From: Epiperipatus broadwayi
Lineage: Eukaryota > Onychophora > Udeonychophora > Euonychophora > Peripatidae
Length of the DNA: 64,000 nt
Assembly (NCBI GenBank): GCA_028023455.1
Contig: JAQFVV010006475.1
Span: 496,001-560,000 of the forward strand
Direction of reading: 5' to 3'
Below, one piece after another: positions 46,301 to 59,115 of the stretch. The translations under genes and the position numbers were made by a program. Within the stretch, counting starts at the first letter, position 1. Each line of letters begins with the position of its first letter. The notes beneath the pieces are model-generated. The model searched no databases and had not been told where the DNA came from. It saw nothing but the letters and a program-made list of their open reading frames with translations.

Positions 46301-48486
46301 CCATTATATACATATATATGTGATGGGGGGAATTCACACTTATTGATCGTGTTCATCGCCTTCTTCAAAAACCATCTGAGTTGCCTTGACCTTTCACGAC
46401 TTTTAGCACACCTGCATCATTCTTACACTAATATATATATATAAACCTTTTTTATATATCAGCAATGAGTACGTTATAGCTATATAATAAACAAAACACG
46501 ATTAAAGTCAATTTTTGAATAATAAACGTTATTAAGTCTAAACTTTCAACAGTCTTAGAATTATCAAACGCTTGATTACGTGAATAAATTTTTTTTTTTT
46601 ACATATCTATAACGAATAGTTCAATAGAATTATAAATAAAATAAGAAAAATCTTGGTGCTTATTATGTTTCAATCAACAGATTATAATTTATTTATTTAT
46701 TTAATTTCCATAGTTCATATAACAGTTCAATTCTAATGGAAGTATAGTAATATTCCTCCGTTTCAGTTTTACTTTTTTTCTTTCTACATATATATATCAA
46801 ATTAAACAACTTACAGTTCTCTGCATCCTTGTGTGTCCAATTATTCTTTTTTTGAAATGCTGAAAAACATTTTACCAAAATATAGTTTTCAACTTATTTG
46901 ACTTGCTGTCATTAATAAATAAAGAAAAGAAAATCTTGTGTATAACTTTTCTATACATGTTTTTAATTTTTCCAGCCATTAGTAAAAAAAAAAAATAGTT
47001 GTTTGTTGTTGTTATGGTTATTGCATACATTCTTTCAGGTTTTCATTCCCCCTTCGCATTACAACAGATTATAAAACTGGCTTTTTTTTTCTTTACAAAA
47101 CTTTCTCAATTGTTTAAACACATCGTTTTGTCAAAGGTTATTTTAAAATATTAATAAAATGAAATTAAGTAACAAATTTATGATTTTGTTTCAAGCATTT
47201 CCAGTTCATTAAACTACAATATAATTTTATTCATACCGTTATATATCATCAACTTACATTGTTCAATAGATGTATTAGCTTTTATAAATCAACACAACCA
47301 TGTATATATTTATGTTCAAATGCATTTAATGTAATGATAGGAATGAGACCTATATCGATCCTTACAATATATAACTTTATCTTGGGTAAGCAAGCATTCA
47401 GTGAATAAAAAAAAATGTCAATATCCATGGCTAAAAATTCCAATTCACCAACTCTGTTGTTGTTATTTATATATACGAAATATCTTTCCTGATCATATGA
47501 ATCCATGGAAAAATGATGGTGCACCAGCGTTTCCAAAATAGACGTTCCAATGACAAATGTTATAATTTCATAATCAAGCAATGTCGTAGAATTTAGTTAG
47601 AAAAATCCCACAGTACTAGATTTTTTTACCCCAAAGACATCCTGAGGTTTCCTTTATTATAATGTATATTTATATCTTGGCTTGATTATATATATATAAA
47701 ATAGCTTAAAAAAAAACAATTACCTTTTTAGTAATTTCAGATTTCCTTTGCATTAATATTTCTACAATGAATTTAACTTGTAAAAGAACTTAATTCACTA
47801 GTTCATTACTATTAATTTTAAATTAAAGTTTAACTTCTGGAAACTATGAACATTTCCCCCTTTAAATGCCAAAAAGTTATTTTTTTCCTTTGAAAGCAAT
47901 AAAAATTTAACTTTTCTTTCTGTTTGTTCAATTCCTGGTTCTTCAAGAACCATCGTCTGCTGTTTTTTCAATTGTAAAAAGAAACATTCTTTCATCATGT
48001 GATTTCTAAAAACCATATTATTACAACTTAAAAATAAAAAATCACATTATAAAATATCATATTTATTATTCCAAATTTGACCATTTATTAAAAATCTTGA
48101 CCTCATATAAATATAATCTTTAATTATGTCTGTTCTATGTCAGTCAATTAGTATTTTTTTATTAATAAAATTAAATGAATAAAAAAATAGAAAAACAATT
48201 AATTTCTACCAATAAACGAACACATTATTTTCTATGCATTTGTTTATCTATATATATATGCACACACCATGTAAACAAACAATTTATTTACTTACTTATG
48301 ATAGATAAAAAAAAAAAAAATTAATCTCTCAAACATGTTGGTCTGTATGTATGTTTATGAAGGTATATATTACATTTATATAATCAAGTATGTAGATATT
48401 TACCTTTCCTACCACTTGGTTTGAATTCAGATATTGAAGAAGACATAGGGTCTGGTGTGCAGGCTAGTTGTAAGCCATCTCTTACA
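43330..48486 (-). mobile_element. Minus-strand relative of the long LTR, split by an insertion
   Basis: On the minus strand it starts TGTAAGAGATGGCTTACAAC (48486) like the LTRs at 12882 and 19186. It follows their order: the GGTAAAAAAA and ACAACAGAGTTGGTGAA region near 47450-47630, TTCACATGATTTTT near 44875, CCTCTAGAAGTCAACATTAAT near 44640-44665, the ATC-rich block near 44010-44060, and the TGGTGTAC end near 43545. Similarity continues past the LTR end into a PBS-like and leader region to about 43330, so it is not a clean solo LTR. No second LTR is seen. It is much more diverged than the 12.9/19.2-kb pair. Confidence 0.7.
44887..47366. mobile_element. 2.5-kb insertion inside the minus-strand LTR, TG...CA ends
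   Basis: This block has no counterpart in the other LTR copies. On the plus strand it begins TGTAACGG and ends CCTTACA, imperfect inverted termini of LTR type, so it may be a solo LTR of another element. I found no target-site duplication (ACTAG left, ATATA right). Its first 250 bp are less AT-rich than the surroundings. No coding frame is convincing. Confidence 0.45.
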
Positions 48487-48542
48487 ACATATATATATAT
48501 AAATAAATTATTAATCAATGTCTGTATTCCAATTATAATAAA

Positions 48543-49135
48543 ATATATATAATTATTCAAAACAATACAATAATTAATACAGTAAAAAATATTTTAAAAA
48601 CAAATATATACCACAATTTAATAGAAGTACTTTCAACTATCTATGTAGTCGTTATCAACTAGATTCAAATTGTATTACAAAAAACCGTTACAAATGTAAA
48701 CAAAAGGAAATACGTCATACATCAATTTTCTCACAATTCATTAATTTTTATATTGGCAGCCTGCCTATTTATCAAATGTTGAAAGAAATAATAATAAATG
48801 CAAAATTAAAGAAGCTATGTTAATAAATGGTGAAAAGCAACATTTGATAAATAGACAGGCTGCCAATATAAAAATTAATGAATTGTGGGAAAATTGATGT
48901 ATGACATATTTCCTTTTGTTTACATTTGTAACGTTTTTTTGTAATACAATTTGAATCTAGTTGATAACGATTACATAGATAATTGAAAGTACTTCTATTA
49001 AATTGTGGTATATATTTGTTTTTAAAACATTTTTTACTATATATTTTAAGTATATTATAGCTTCACTAACACATGCGAAAAAAGTCGCATATTTATAATT
49101 AATTATTGTATTGTTTTGAATAATTATATATATAT
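48543..49135. mobile_element. PLE-B fragment pair, inverted 5' to 5'
   Basis: Arms 48543-48781 and 48838-49135 are inverted copies around a 56-bp centre. Coordinates stay in register over about 200 bp; the right arm then has an extra block of about 60 bp near 49039-49100. Each arm encodes the PLE-B C-terminus reading outward. The plus arm ends directly against the LTR that begins at 49136. Confidence 0.75.
48809..48897 (+). pseudogene. PLE-B extreme C-terminus
   Basis: Reads KEAMLINGEKQHLINRQ, then AANIKINELWEN and a TGA at 48895-48897. Homologous to the ends at 11080 and 31690. Only about 28 residues remain, with no nuclease core. Confidence 0.65.
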
Positions 49136-51485
49136 TGTAATCAAAAAGTTAGACAACAGCACATTGGCTCACATGGGGCCAAAAACTGTGACCAAAAGGT
49201 CCTACCTGGGACTGTAACAGGCTAAAATTAAATGATACAATACAAAGCTGTTACAATACAATCTGGTCATGGCCAGGGTACACCATGAAGACCTATTGCA
49301 GCATTATTTAAAGATACATTAAGTTATCCAATATAAATTGCATGAATCTTTAACTATATCACCAAATCTTAATTTACAATTTTATTTACTTGAGACTTGA
49401 TGGCCAATGATGGACAAAACTGTCATAATCTATAAAACTGCTAGTCATTACATGGTGAATATGGCTAGTCAATAAGATAGTAATAAATCTAATCAGTTTC
49501 ATAACATAATTGACTGTAGCTCAGATACCCTCATGCTCTAAATACAGTAATGTTCTATAAGGTAATGCATTGCAATGGAAGGTAAGTAATATGAACTTTA
49601 AATTCTCTCTTTGTTAACTCAAATATCAAATCTAATCAATAGCAATGTAACTCTTAGTAGAATAAATAAAATACCTGTTGTAGTCTTAGAGAATAGGTTC
49701 AATTGTTATACTGTTTAGCACATTTATTATTCATTTAAGTATTAATGTAACAAATGCCAATAGAGGTAACAGATTCTGGATTATATTTCAGAATTAATAA
49801 AGCAAAGTGGAGGAGATGTAGAAAGTAAATGGGATTTTATTGTACCCTATACATCACTTATTACCCAGAACAAAAGCATTAAAATATTCTCTGAATGTCT
49901 CAGTAGATCTTGCATACATCATCAGGGCCAACATTTATTCTGATATTTATTATCTATTTACTACATTGGATTTCTGACTATGTGTGACAAATAGCAATAT
50001 ACTTCAATGTTCTTTACAATAGCTTTCCCCTTTGCAATGATATCTATATTTCAATAACAATCATGAATTAAAATCTGGTCTAATCAACTAACTCCTAAAT
50101 CATCACCACCAACAATTTATCTCCGATGGTATATATCATGTTTACATTAAAATGATCTAAACCCCACCTATAATCATCACCAATGATCACAACAACTTAT
50201 GAACTCTCCATAATATTAGCTTCTCACAATTCAATTATAAAATCTGTTAGCACATTCTGGAATATGATTGCTATTGTCACCAGAAATCCATATAGGTAAT
50301 TTTAAGTGGAATACAGCATTAAAAAAAAAATTTAATATTTCACCACTGTTATAGAGCATCTATCACCTGACAATTATTCATATAGTCGATAAACTTTAGT
50401 ATGCAATTTTGAAAATCTGAAGAATTTTAATGATCTGAGTTCTGATCTTGTTGGTACCAAAGTTGAAGCAGCTTATCATGTTGAGACACATTGGAAAACA
50501 AAACTATAGCCCAATGATGGACTAGAATAGTTTATCCCATACCCATCATTCCTCAGAAAATCATACCCCCATGCTAGGCACCAAGAACTGTAACCAAAAA
50601 GTTAGTCAACGGCACTTTAGCTCACATGGGAGCTGAAAACTGTGACCAAAAGGTCCCACCCAAGACTGTAACAGAATAAAATTAAATGATATGATACAAA
50701 GCTGTTACAATATAATACGGTCAAGGCCAGGGTACACCACGAAGACCTACTGTAGCATTACTTAAAGATACATTAAATTATCTAATATAAATTGCACGAA
50801 TCTTTAACTAACTATAATTCTCCATAACAACTGGATCTTAAAACTATATCACCAAATCTTAATTTATAATTTTATTTACTTGAGACTTGATGGCCAACCA
50901 TGGACAAATTGTCATAATCTATAAAAACTGCTAGTCATTATGTGGTAAATATGGGCTATTTAATAAGATAGTAATAAATCTAATCAGCTTCGTAACATAA
51001 TTGGCTGTAGCTCAGATATTCTCATGCTTTAAGTACAGTAATGTTCTATAAGGTAATGCTTTTCAATGGAAGGTGAGTAATATGAACTTTAAATTCTTTC
51101 TTTGTTAACTCAAATATCAAATCTAATCAATAGTAATGTAACTCTTAGTAGAAAAAATAAAATACCTATTATAGTATTAGAGAATAGGTTCAATTGTTAT
51201 ACTGTCTAACACATTTATTATTAAAGTATTAATGTCATGAATATTAACAGAGGTAACAGATTTTGGATTATATTCCAGAATTAACGAAGCAAAGTGGTGG
51301 TGATGTAGAAGATAAATTGTATTTTATTGTATCTTATATATCACACATTATCTAAAACAAAAGCATTAAAATATTCTCTGAATATTTCAGTAGACCTTGT
51401 ATACATCATCTGGGACAATATATTTTCTAATATTTATTATCTATTTACTATGTTGGATTTCTGACTCTATGTGTGACAAATAGCA
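49136..51485 (-). mobile_element. Short element with 0.9-kb LTRs and a 0.6-kb non-coding interior
   Basis: Direct repeats 49136-49996 and 50589-51485 flank a 592-bp interior with no ORF. On the minus strand each LTR begins TGCTATTTGTCACA and ends TTGGTTACA (TG...CA). The interior after the 5' LTR starts GTTCTTGGTGCCTAGCATGG, containing a PBS-like TGGTGCC. A purine-rich GCAAAGGGGAAAGC lies about 30 bp before the 3' LTR. Size and lack of coding suggest a non-autonomous TRIM-like element. No target-site duplication was found. Confidence 0.65.
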
Positions 51486-52839
51486 ATGGCATGGGTAAAT
51501 TAAATTATAAAAATCAACATTTATTTATGATTCAATAAACATTAGAATAATAATTGGTTGATACAATATTTATAAAATTAAATAAACAAAAATAAATTAC
51601 ATAAAATAATATCACATGTAATTGTTTCTACATGAGTAATGTACATCAACTAGATAAATAATACCATCTAAGATTTTATTACAAATGTACTGATTTAGGC
51701 TTTTATAGGGACAAAAATAGATTCACATATCCAGTCAATGGCACCTCCAATACATCAAAACCAGAACCTATGCACCTATACTTTAAAATTATAGCAATAA
51801 TACTGATAACAATTGCTATTAATAGACCTATGAAAATTGACTATGATAAGATATGAAATCAAAGAGGGAATTTGAATTCTAGATCATCTGCAATATCATA
51901 CAATTGACCTATAATAAATTATTACCACAACACTTAAAGGCCCTTTCATGGCTCAAGACAGAACATGTTAGGCAAACATTAAGATGAGGGAAACAATGTA
52001 TGCATATAATTCATGAAGACTGCTCAAACATACATTTATAAAATAGAGAGCAATGCTATACCTATGGATATACTCATCCACACTAAGAAATAATGAATAG
52101 TAAGTACCATATGGGTTTTCTAACCATCATCAGAGAACTAGCATAACTACAGAATATTCAGCAGATTAACCACTAGCACTTAAATGACATACAAAATAAT
52201 GGCAAACAATTAGTCTGTGGATTAATCACCAGCACAGAAAAAGCCATGTAACATTAAAATAGTATTAACACTCACTTTCTTAGTAAATAGAAATAAATTA
52301 CTCTCATCAACATGCTAAATTGGAAGGCATGTGCAGCTTTATAAGTGTGAACTAAGCCCAAAAGATGTAAGAAAATATTTGAAATAATGGCTGAACATAG
52401 AGCAGATGGTATGAAAGAATAATATCTAATATTATAATATGAATATAAGCAGAGAACCCTGAAAAGATGTACAGGATTGGCCATGGGGTAATAATGCATT
52501 ATAGATACTTTGAATTAATCATTAAAACCTTATGCAAGCGCTGTTCCCTAAATTGACTCTCTTTGATTCTCTATATCTAAGTTAACAAGTAATTATTTTA
52601 TACACAAAAGATTATATATATCATGAATTTAACATACTTATAAGAGAATAAAAATACTAATAAAACACAAAATGCATGTTCATAAAATTACAATACTAGG
52701 TTCAAATACATATTATTTAAATCTATTGGCTATTAGCCAATCAATTAATAGCATTGTTCTTAAATTTAATGACAAATATAACTTAAATATATTTGTTTAA
52801 TTATAACATAGAATCTTAAAAACTGATTGTATGCTTTTT
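51486..52839. other. AT-rich spacer
   Basis: No supported gene or repeat. It lies between the short LTR element and the Ty3/gypsy remnant and may include unrecognised 5' parts of the latter. Confidence 0.45.
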
Positions 52840-55070
52840 CCTCCATTTGTAAGGAATATTCATCAATTAGTTGATCTAAACATAGGTTTTCTGAAGACCC
52901 TTGATATTTTGAGAGGTAGAATATCTAAATTTTAATGAGATTATGCTCAAAGTGAATGAAATTGCATGGCTTTACTTTAAGTCTTATACCAGATTCCTGT
53001 AACCCAAAAAACAGTGGAAATGTTAACATTGACTATTCTTAGGGGACTATGTAAGTGCAATAAATTTCCATATGATATAATAGTGCTAGGTAAAAATAGA
53101 CAGCTTTTTCTAATCCATGGATTATTTCCTGTTTGGATCATATCTTGGTTTTTGCTAAGACAGAGGTAGAGTTAGAAAAATGTGTAGATGTAATCTGCTC
53201 AAAGTTGTAAAAAGTAAAAGCTAAGATAAATATTGAAAAATGCATATGGTTTACTAGGAAAATTAAGTGTAAATGGAAGGAATCCTAATCTGGACAAAGT
53301 GAATGCATGAAAAATGCTGAAAGACCAAGAAACAAAATAATTATAGGCTTTCTAGGCTATTAAACTTTTATGAAAGTTATTTAAAAGGAAAGTAACATGT
53401 TATCACCACTGTATTAACTTTTAAAAAAGAAACAATGTTGGACATGGACCAGCAAACAGAATTTAGCTTTTTAAAATGACAAAGATCTTTTAACATTAGA
53501 TAAATTGCCGATACATTCCCATTGTGATATAGATATTATAATTATGATACATGTGTCAGAATATGATGTTGTAACTGTCATTTTCCATCCATGTTATGAA
53601 GGCAAATGTCCAATATTCTATGCCTCCAGAATATTGTTAGCCTCTGAAAAAAATTACAGCCAGATAAACAAAGAAGATTTAGCTGTAACTTTCACCATTA
53701 TAAAATTCCACCAGTATATTATGAATGAAAATTTCAAATCTGAAGAAAACATTAACCAGGTCAAAAAAAAATTGAATACATAAGCCAACACGTTATGCTG
53801 GATCAATATTTTATCAAGCTATCATTACAAACTAGTTTATAGGTTGGAAAGACAAATTGGACATGCTTATGCTTTATTATGGGTGGCTGATCTTAAAGAA
53901 AAAAATATGGCATAAGCAAAACCAATTGAATATATATTTTTAATTTTGAGGCATTTAATAATTCAGTTATAGCTGAATGACTAACAGAATGAAAGATATA
54001 TCCAATTAATGAAATGGGTAAAATATGGCTGGTCTAAAACCCATCCTATAGGAATTGTAAAACCCATATAATTGTAGAAAATAATCTTTCAGCTTGCACT
54101 CATTCCTCCAAAAGGTAGGGAATATGTGGTAGGTCTTCTTCATCAAAGTTATCCTGGAATTGTGCATATGCTAGCTTTGACTCAATCATATATTTGGTGG
54201 CAAATCCTAAGTGATGATATAGAGATGATAAAATAATGTACAGATTGCCAACAAACTGCCGAACTGTCACCTTAAACAACTAGAAACTTGGATTAACTTC
54301 ATGATTTCTTGGAAATATCTTCATTTAAGTTGTACAGGACCTATACATGAAAATATAATTTCAATTGATTCATTCTCTTGTTGGATGAAGTATAGAATAG
54401 TAAAAAACATGGATGTGGAATGTACTATAAAAGTGCTGAAGAAAATTTTTACTACATAGTTATCCAAGATAATAACAATGGATAATAAAACTGTCTTCAC
54501 TTCACAAAAATTTAGGGATTACTTACAGGATAAAGAGGTAAGAATATCTTTAATCCACCTTATCATTCTGAGAGTAATAAAATAGCAGAGAAAGCAGTTC
54601 AATATTTAAAATACATGTTTAAGGATGAACCAGAGTGTTAGTTGATACTATGTTTAATAGCATCATACCTTTGAGTACAATAACTAAATAGACTCTAGCC
54701 GAGTTATTAATGTGCCATCCATTTTGTACTCATCTCACTAAATTATTGCTAACCCCAATGGAGATGTATGATAGTTTTGAATATGAAAAAATTCAAAATT
54801 GAAAAAAGTGTATAAATACATGACATTCTCAAAAGAAAATAGATGCCAGGTGTAATAGTGAGGACATTAGCAAAACAATTATGACTGGTAAAATTAGAAA
54901 ACAGAAAGGAAATGAAAAGACATATAAATCATCCATGTCTTCATTTCAATTAGCCATCACTGGACATTTAAGATGTGTCAATAGAAGAAGTAGGGGAAAA
55001 ATTATACTTTGACAGGTGATTAGAAAAGTCAAAGTAATCAGGAGGAGAGCTGAAAAGAGAGTGAATGACT
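52840..55070 (+). pseudogene. Ty3/gypsy pol remnant: RT end, RNase H, integrase
   Basis: RT remains at 53130-53250 (YLDHILVFAKTEVELEKC, then INIEKC). The connection (PLY-LLKKK and WTW) is near 53400-53460. RNase H is an open frame at 53505-53783: IHVSEYDVVTVIFHPCYEGK and IFYASRILLASEKNYSQINK, with S in place of the usual A in D-A-S. Integrase follows at 54080-54660: HQSYPGIVHM with CTDCQQ (zinc site), then NPPYHSESNKIAEKAVQYLK at about 54550-54610, the region around the catalytic Glu. Frames are broken throughout. The 3' LTR was not identified; a purine-rich run GGAGGAGAGC lies near 55040. Confidence 0.82.
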
Positions 55071-55099
55071 AAGAGTTATTTTGGTCTTTTATATAACTT

Positions 55100-56234
55100 C
55101 ATGAGATAACCCTTTTCTGTTACTATTTTACTTCTACCTTATATAAAAATGGAAAAATAAGTTCAGTTTATTTATCTACCTTCACATATCAACCAATCTT
55201 AAATCTAATTAGTTAATTATTTTGTTTTTCAAAAAACAAATTGAATTGAGCAAATCTAATCATGTCTTAAAATGGGAACATAACTCTTGTTTAATCCTAA
55301 TAATGTTTTAAAAGTGAATTTAAACCTTTATATTAGTTAAATTAATGCTGAAAATGTAAACTTTCACAAACTTTCAAGTATTCATACATAAACAATTTAG
55401 TGTATTTATGTGCATAGATGTGTAAATAGGTAATATTATTATTAAATTTAATTAATATTATATTTATGACCAAATAAGCTATGCTTTAAATCTCTTTTTT
55501 ATAACTAGCTTTATACTAGTCCCTACTCTTTCCTCTGCCTGTTTTTGGAAAAACTGCCAATGAAATATGTATTTCAATCTATTGTAACAATATGAAAAGA
55601 ATATTATTTATATGGGGATGTAAAAATAATAAGGATGAATCAGCTATTTTATTGAATTTAATAAAAATATTTAAAAAAATATAGCTTGTTATCAGAAGTA
55701 ATTATAAATAGTAAACATAGCAACTGCAGCAAATAATTATCAAGTTATTATTTGTGATTGGATACAAATGACATACTAATCATTGATATTTATTGTTGCA
55801 TGCGTATGCAGAAATTCTAATAATGTCTATAAACCAATCGTGCGTCAAAAGTACTCAGATCATTATAACAATGTTGTTCATCATCAACACTAAAGGACTT
55901 CTAGTATCATGATTTTACTTGCCATAAGTAAACTAGCAATTATTATCATAAATCATCTAAAATGTGTAGATAAAAGATGATCTCCATTATCTTGACATCA
56001 TCTAAATAATTCTAAATAGAATTATATAGATGTTCACATCTACTTATTTAAAAATTATCATGTCCAAATTGGTTTGGGATACTAATAAATATTAATAACA
56101 ATGAGAATAAGTATAAAACTTAATCTATTCTAATATTAAATAACTTTATAGAAATAACATAAAACTAAATAGTAGTAGTAGTAGTAGAAGTAAATGATAT
56201 TAAAGATCTGAAAAATATTACAACAAAATATCAT
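55100..56234. other. AT-rich spacer with a short (AGT)n run
   Basis: No gene seen. A run of five to six AGT triplets occurs near 56170-56187. Confidence 0.5.
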
Positions 56235-58640
56235 TTCTGATTTTAATTTACTTTCAAATTATCATTAACATTTCATCCATTTTGAAAAATCTCAAGTTTA
56301 ATCTAATTCTCCAATCTATAGTCTCTCATACATTACATCAACCAACTCATTTGATTTATCTATCTTATATTTATCTCTTTCTAGTTTATTTACAATATCT
56401 TGAGATCTAGTTAAGACTTCATCTTTCCATTTAATATTTCATTTAGGAGTATGTGCAGTTCAACTTTATTTCAATCTCTTGTTTCAATGATACCTGTTTG
56501 TTCTCTCACTTAAGTATTTTATTTTCAATTTCTTATTATTCTCAAGAGTCATATCTCTGTACTTCATTGAGTAATCTGAATTATTCTTCTGATAAATGTC
56601 CAAGTCTCAGATCCATATGTAAGACTTAGTAAATGCATGTATCGAAACTTTTTTTTTTTCATATATTAGGTATATTTTTTTAAAATGTTATTTCTCTCAA
56701 AAATACTCTAAGTTTAGTTCTATGATTAATTTCATTCGTAATGATTCTAATTCATGATTATTATTCTTTATCTTTTTCTGAGGAATTCCACTGATCATTA
56801 CTTTAGTCTTATTATTACTTTAATCCTATTTTCTTTCTTTCATCTAATATCTTCTGTAACATTTCTTGAAGCTTTGAAGCAGTATTTGCAAAACAACCGT
56901 ATCATTTACAAAATCTAAATGACGTAAAACAATTAGTTTTTCACTTTAATCCATATTTATTGTAAAATTGTTATAACAAGTTTTGTAGATATGAAATTAT
57001 GCTGGGTGTATATTTTTATCAATGTAAATCTTCTTATGTCATCATGTAATCTTATAATTCCTGTTGAATTTTAATATTCTTCAAAATATGGTAATAGCCT
57101 AGATCTATACTTTTATGTCCAAAGCTGTAATCATAGTGAAAATGCTTATAGAATCAATTTTTATTTCACAATACACAAATCTAACATATACTGACACTTC
57201 GTATTTTTTTTGGTCCTTTCTTAACTTTTTCTTTCAAAATTCATATGTTATTGATTATGCTAAAATCTCTTTTAATTCAGCTTATTCTTTTGGTTTAAAA
57301 TCCAAAATTTGCTGCAGATGAGTTGTAATTATCTCAGTAAAGATTAGAAGTGACAGAAAACTGTCAAGTCTGTCGTTTTTAATATCTTTTTTTTTATTAA
57401 CGTTCCTAAATATCAGTATCACTATTGTTTTCTCGAATATTTGGTACATATTTAACTTTTAAACATTTAGAATAGTTTTTCTAACAATTTTTCTCTTTCA
57501 TCAACTGCTTCTTTTAGAATATGAATAGTAATAATTCCATTATTTTGTGAAGCTTTTTTCTTCATAGATAGAATTGCATGTGACAGCTTTCCATTTATAG
57601 ATGCAGTAATTGCAGTGATTATTTTTTCTTGTTCTTCATTACTATATAATGCTTTGTAGAATTCTTCCACTCATTGCTTGATGTTGTCTTTCTTTTTAGT
57701 AATAGTTCCTTGTTCTTAATTCTAAAATAACATACTTGTAAAAAAAAAAAATTATAACTTTCCTTGCCAATTCACAGTTATATTTTCTTTTATCATTATT
57801 AACTACTTTAAAATTGTACTGGCATATTGATGCTTTTTTGTGTTAGTTATTTTTGTTGCATTTCATAGTAGAATATGTTATCTTTCAAATGATCTCAGTT
57901 AAGTTTGAATCATCTTCACCATTTGTCAATCTTTTAAAAATATTTAAATTCATTGAAGTATTTTGGAAGATTCTTTTTTTTTAATAATATTCATTTCTCT
58001 AATTTTGCATTAACATGTATCTTACATCTCATTAATCAATTATTATTTCCTCTGTTAAATCTATTAAAAACTTTATGATCCTAAAAGATATATTTTCTGT
58101 TAGCTGAAATATAATTCTGTTGTACAATCATTTGAATGCTTTCTCGTCCATTTCCATTAAATGTTTTTCTTAAAAAAGAGTTAATAATAAATAGTTTTTC
58201 TTTTCTACAAATTCGAAAGCACATGTTCATTCTCATTTCCATCACCATAGCCAAATTTAGCCCATAGAATTTTCCTTTCAAACCTTTTTCAATTCTAGCA
58301 TTAAAGTCTACCATGACAATTTTAAGATTTGGCATGAACAAAAACATTTTATATACCCATATAAAAATTCTTTACTTCTTTATCATGATGAGCATAAACC
58401 TGAGTTATCTGCCTTTTGGTATTTTATATTAATTAAATAACTAATCATGCCATTCTATCTGATATATCATCAATTTCCACAATGTTATTGTTACTTTTTA
58501 CTTATATTGAATTTCATTCTATTTATGCTTTAATATATATGCCTATATACTAAAATGCATGTTCATTTTTCAAATTGTCTTTTCACCTTTTATTCTAATT
58601 TCATAAAGTCCAAATTAATAGTCAAGTTTTTCTTCTTATT
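56235..58640 (-). pseudogene. RTE-like LINE, minus strand, strongly decayed
   Basis: Third copy of the RTE-like family. The endonuclease part is at 58347-58081 (IVMVDFNARIEKG, then KEKLFIINSF). A linker frame at 57670-57467 has MEEFYKALYSNEEQ. RT remnants lie between, and the tail near 56640-56560 matches the LTYGSETWT region at nucleotide level. The 3' end is near 56235. Frameshifts everywhere; it appears older than the 8.7-kb copy. Confidence 0.72.
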
Positions 58641-58799
58641 CGTGTAGTTTTGCTTCATTTGAAAGTTATCTGCAATTGAAAGTAACTAAGAGAAAAAGCA
58701 ACGTCAAACGCTTATCTAGATCCCCAATTACAAAAATCTTAGCATACTTCACCTTTATCCATTAATTGCTTGGTTGGTGACTCTACATCTTCCTGAGAA

Positions 58800-59115
58800 T
58801 AAGAACCATAATTTAGTTTTTATCTATCATGATTATAAATATCTACTAAAAAAAAATTATTTACACACACATTCATCCCATTTTCAGGAAAACTCAACTC
58901 ATGTTTCAAATAAGAACTGAAAAGAAAGACCACGATGTTTCCTGGTCTTAAAGTTCAGAGTTTAAAATCAATAAACTCATCACATTGATTGATGAGTAGG
59001 CCATGAGTGTTCATTTATCAAGACTAATCATGTAGTAATAATTGCTGCAGTGATAAGAATGTATGGAATGATCATTAAGTTTCCTTGCTTAAGGTGTCAA
59101 AGAGGAATCAAAGAG
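58800..59115 (+). repeat. Dispersed repeat R1, copy 2
   Basis: Direct match to 24410-24745 (TTACACACACATTCATC, AAATCAATAAACTCATCACA, GCTGCAGTGATAAGAATGTATG). It lies next to the 5' end of the minus-strand RTE-like LINE. No coding potential. Confidence 0.65.

Noticed and set aside
47282-48016. 99- and 72-residue minus-strand frames
   Set aside because: They lie in the LTR relative; the equivalent segments of the 12.9- and 19.2-kb LTRs match at DNA level but not as the same protein frame.
52272-52499. 75-residue minus-strand frame
   Set aside because: No motif, isolated in AT-rich DNA, and not repeated elsewhere in the window.
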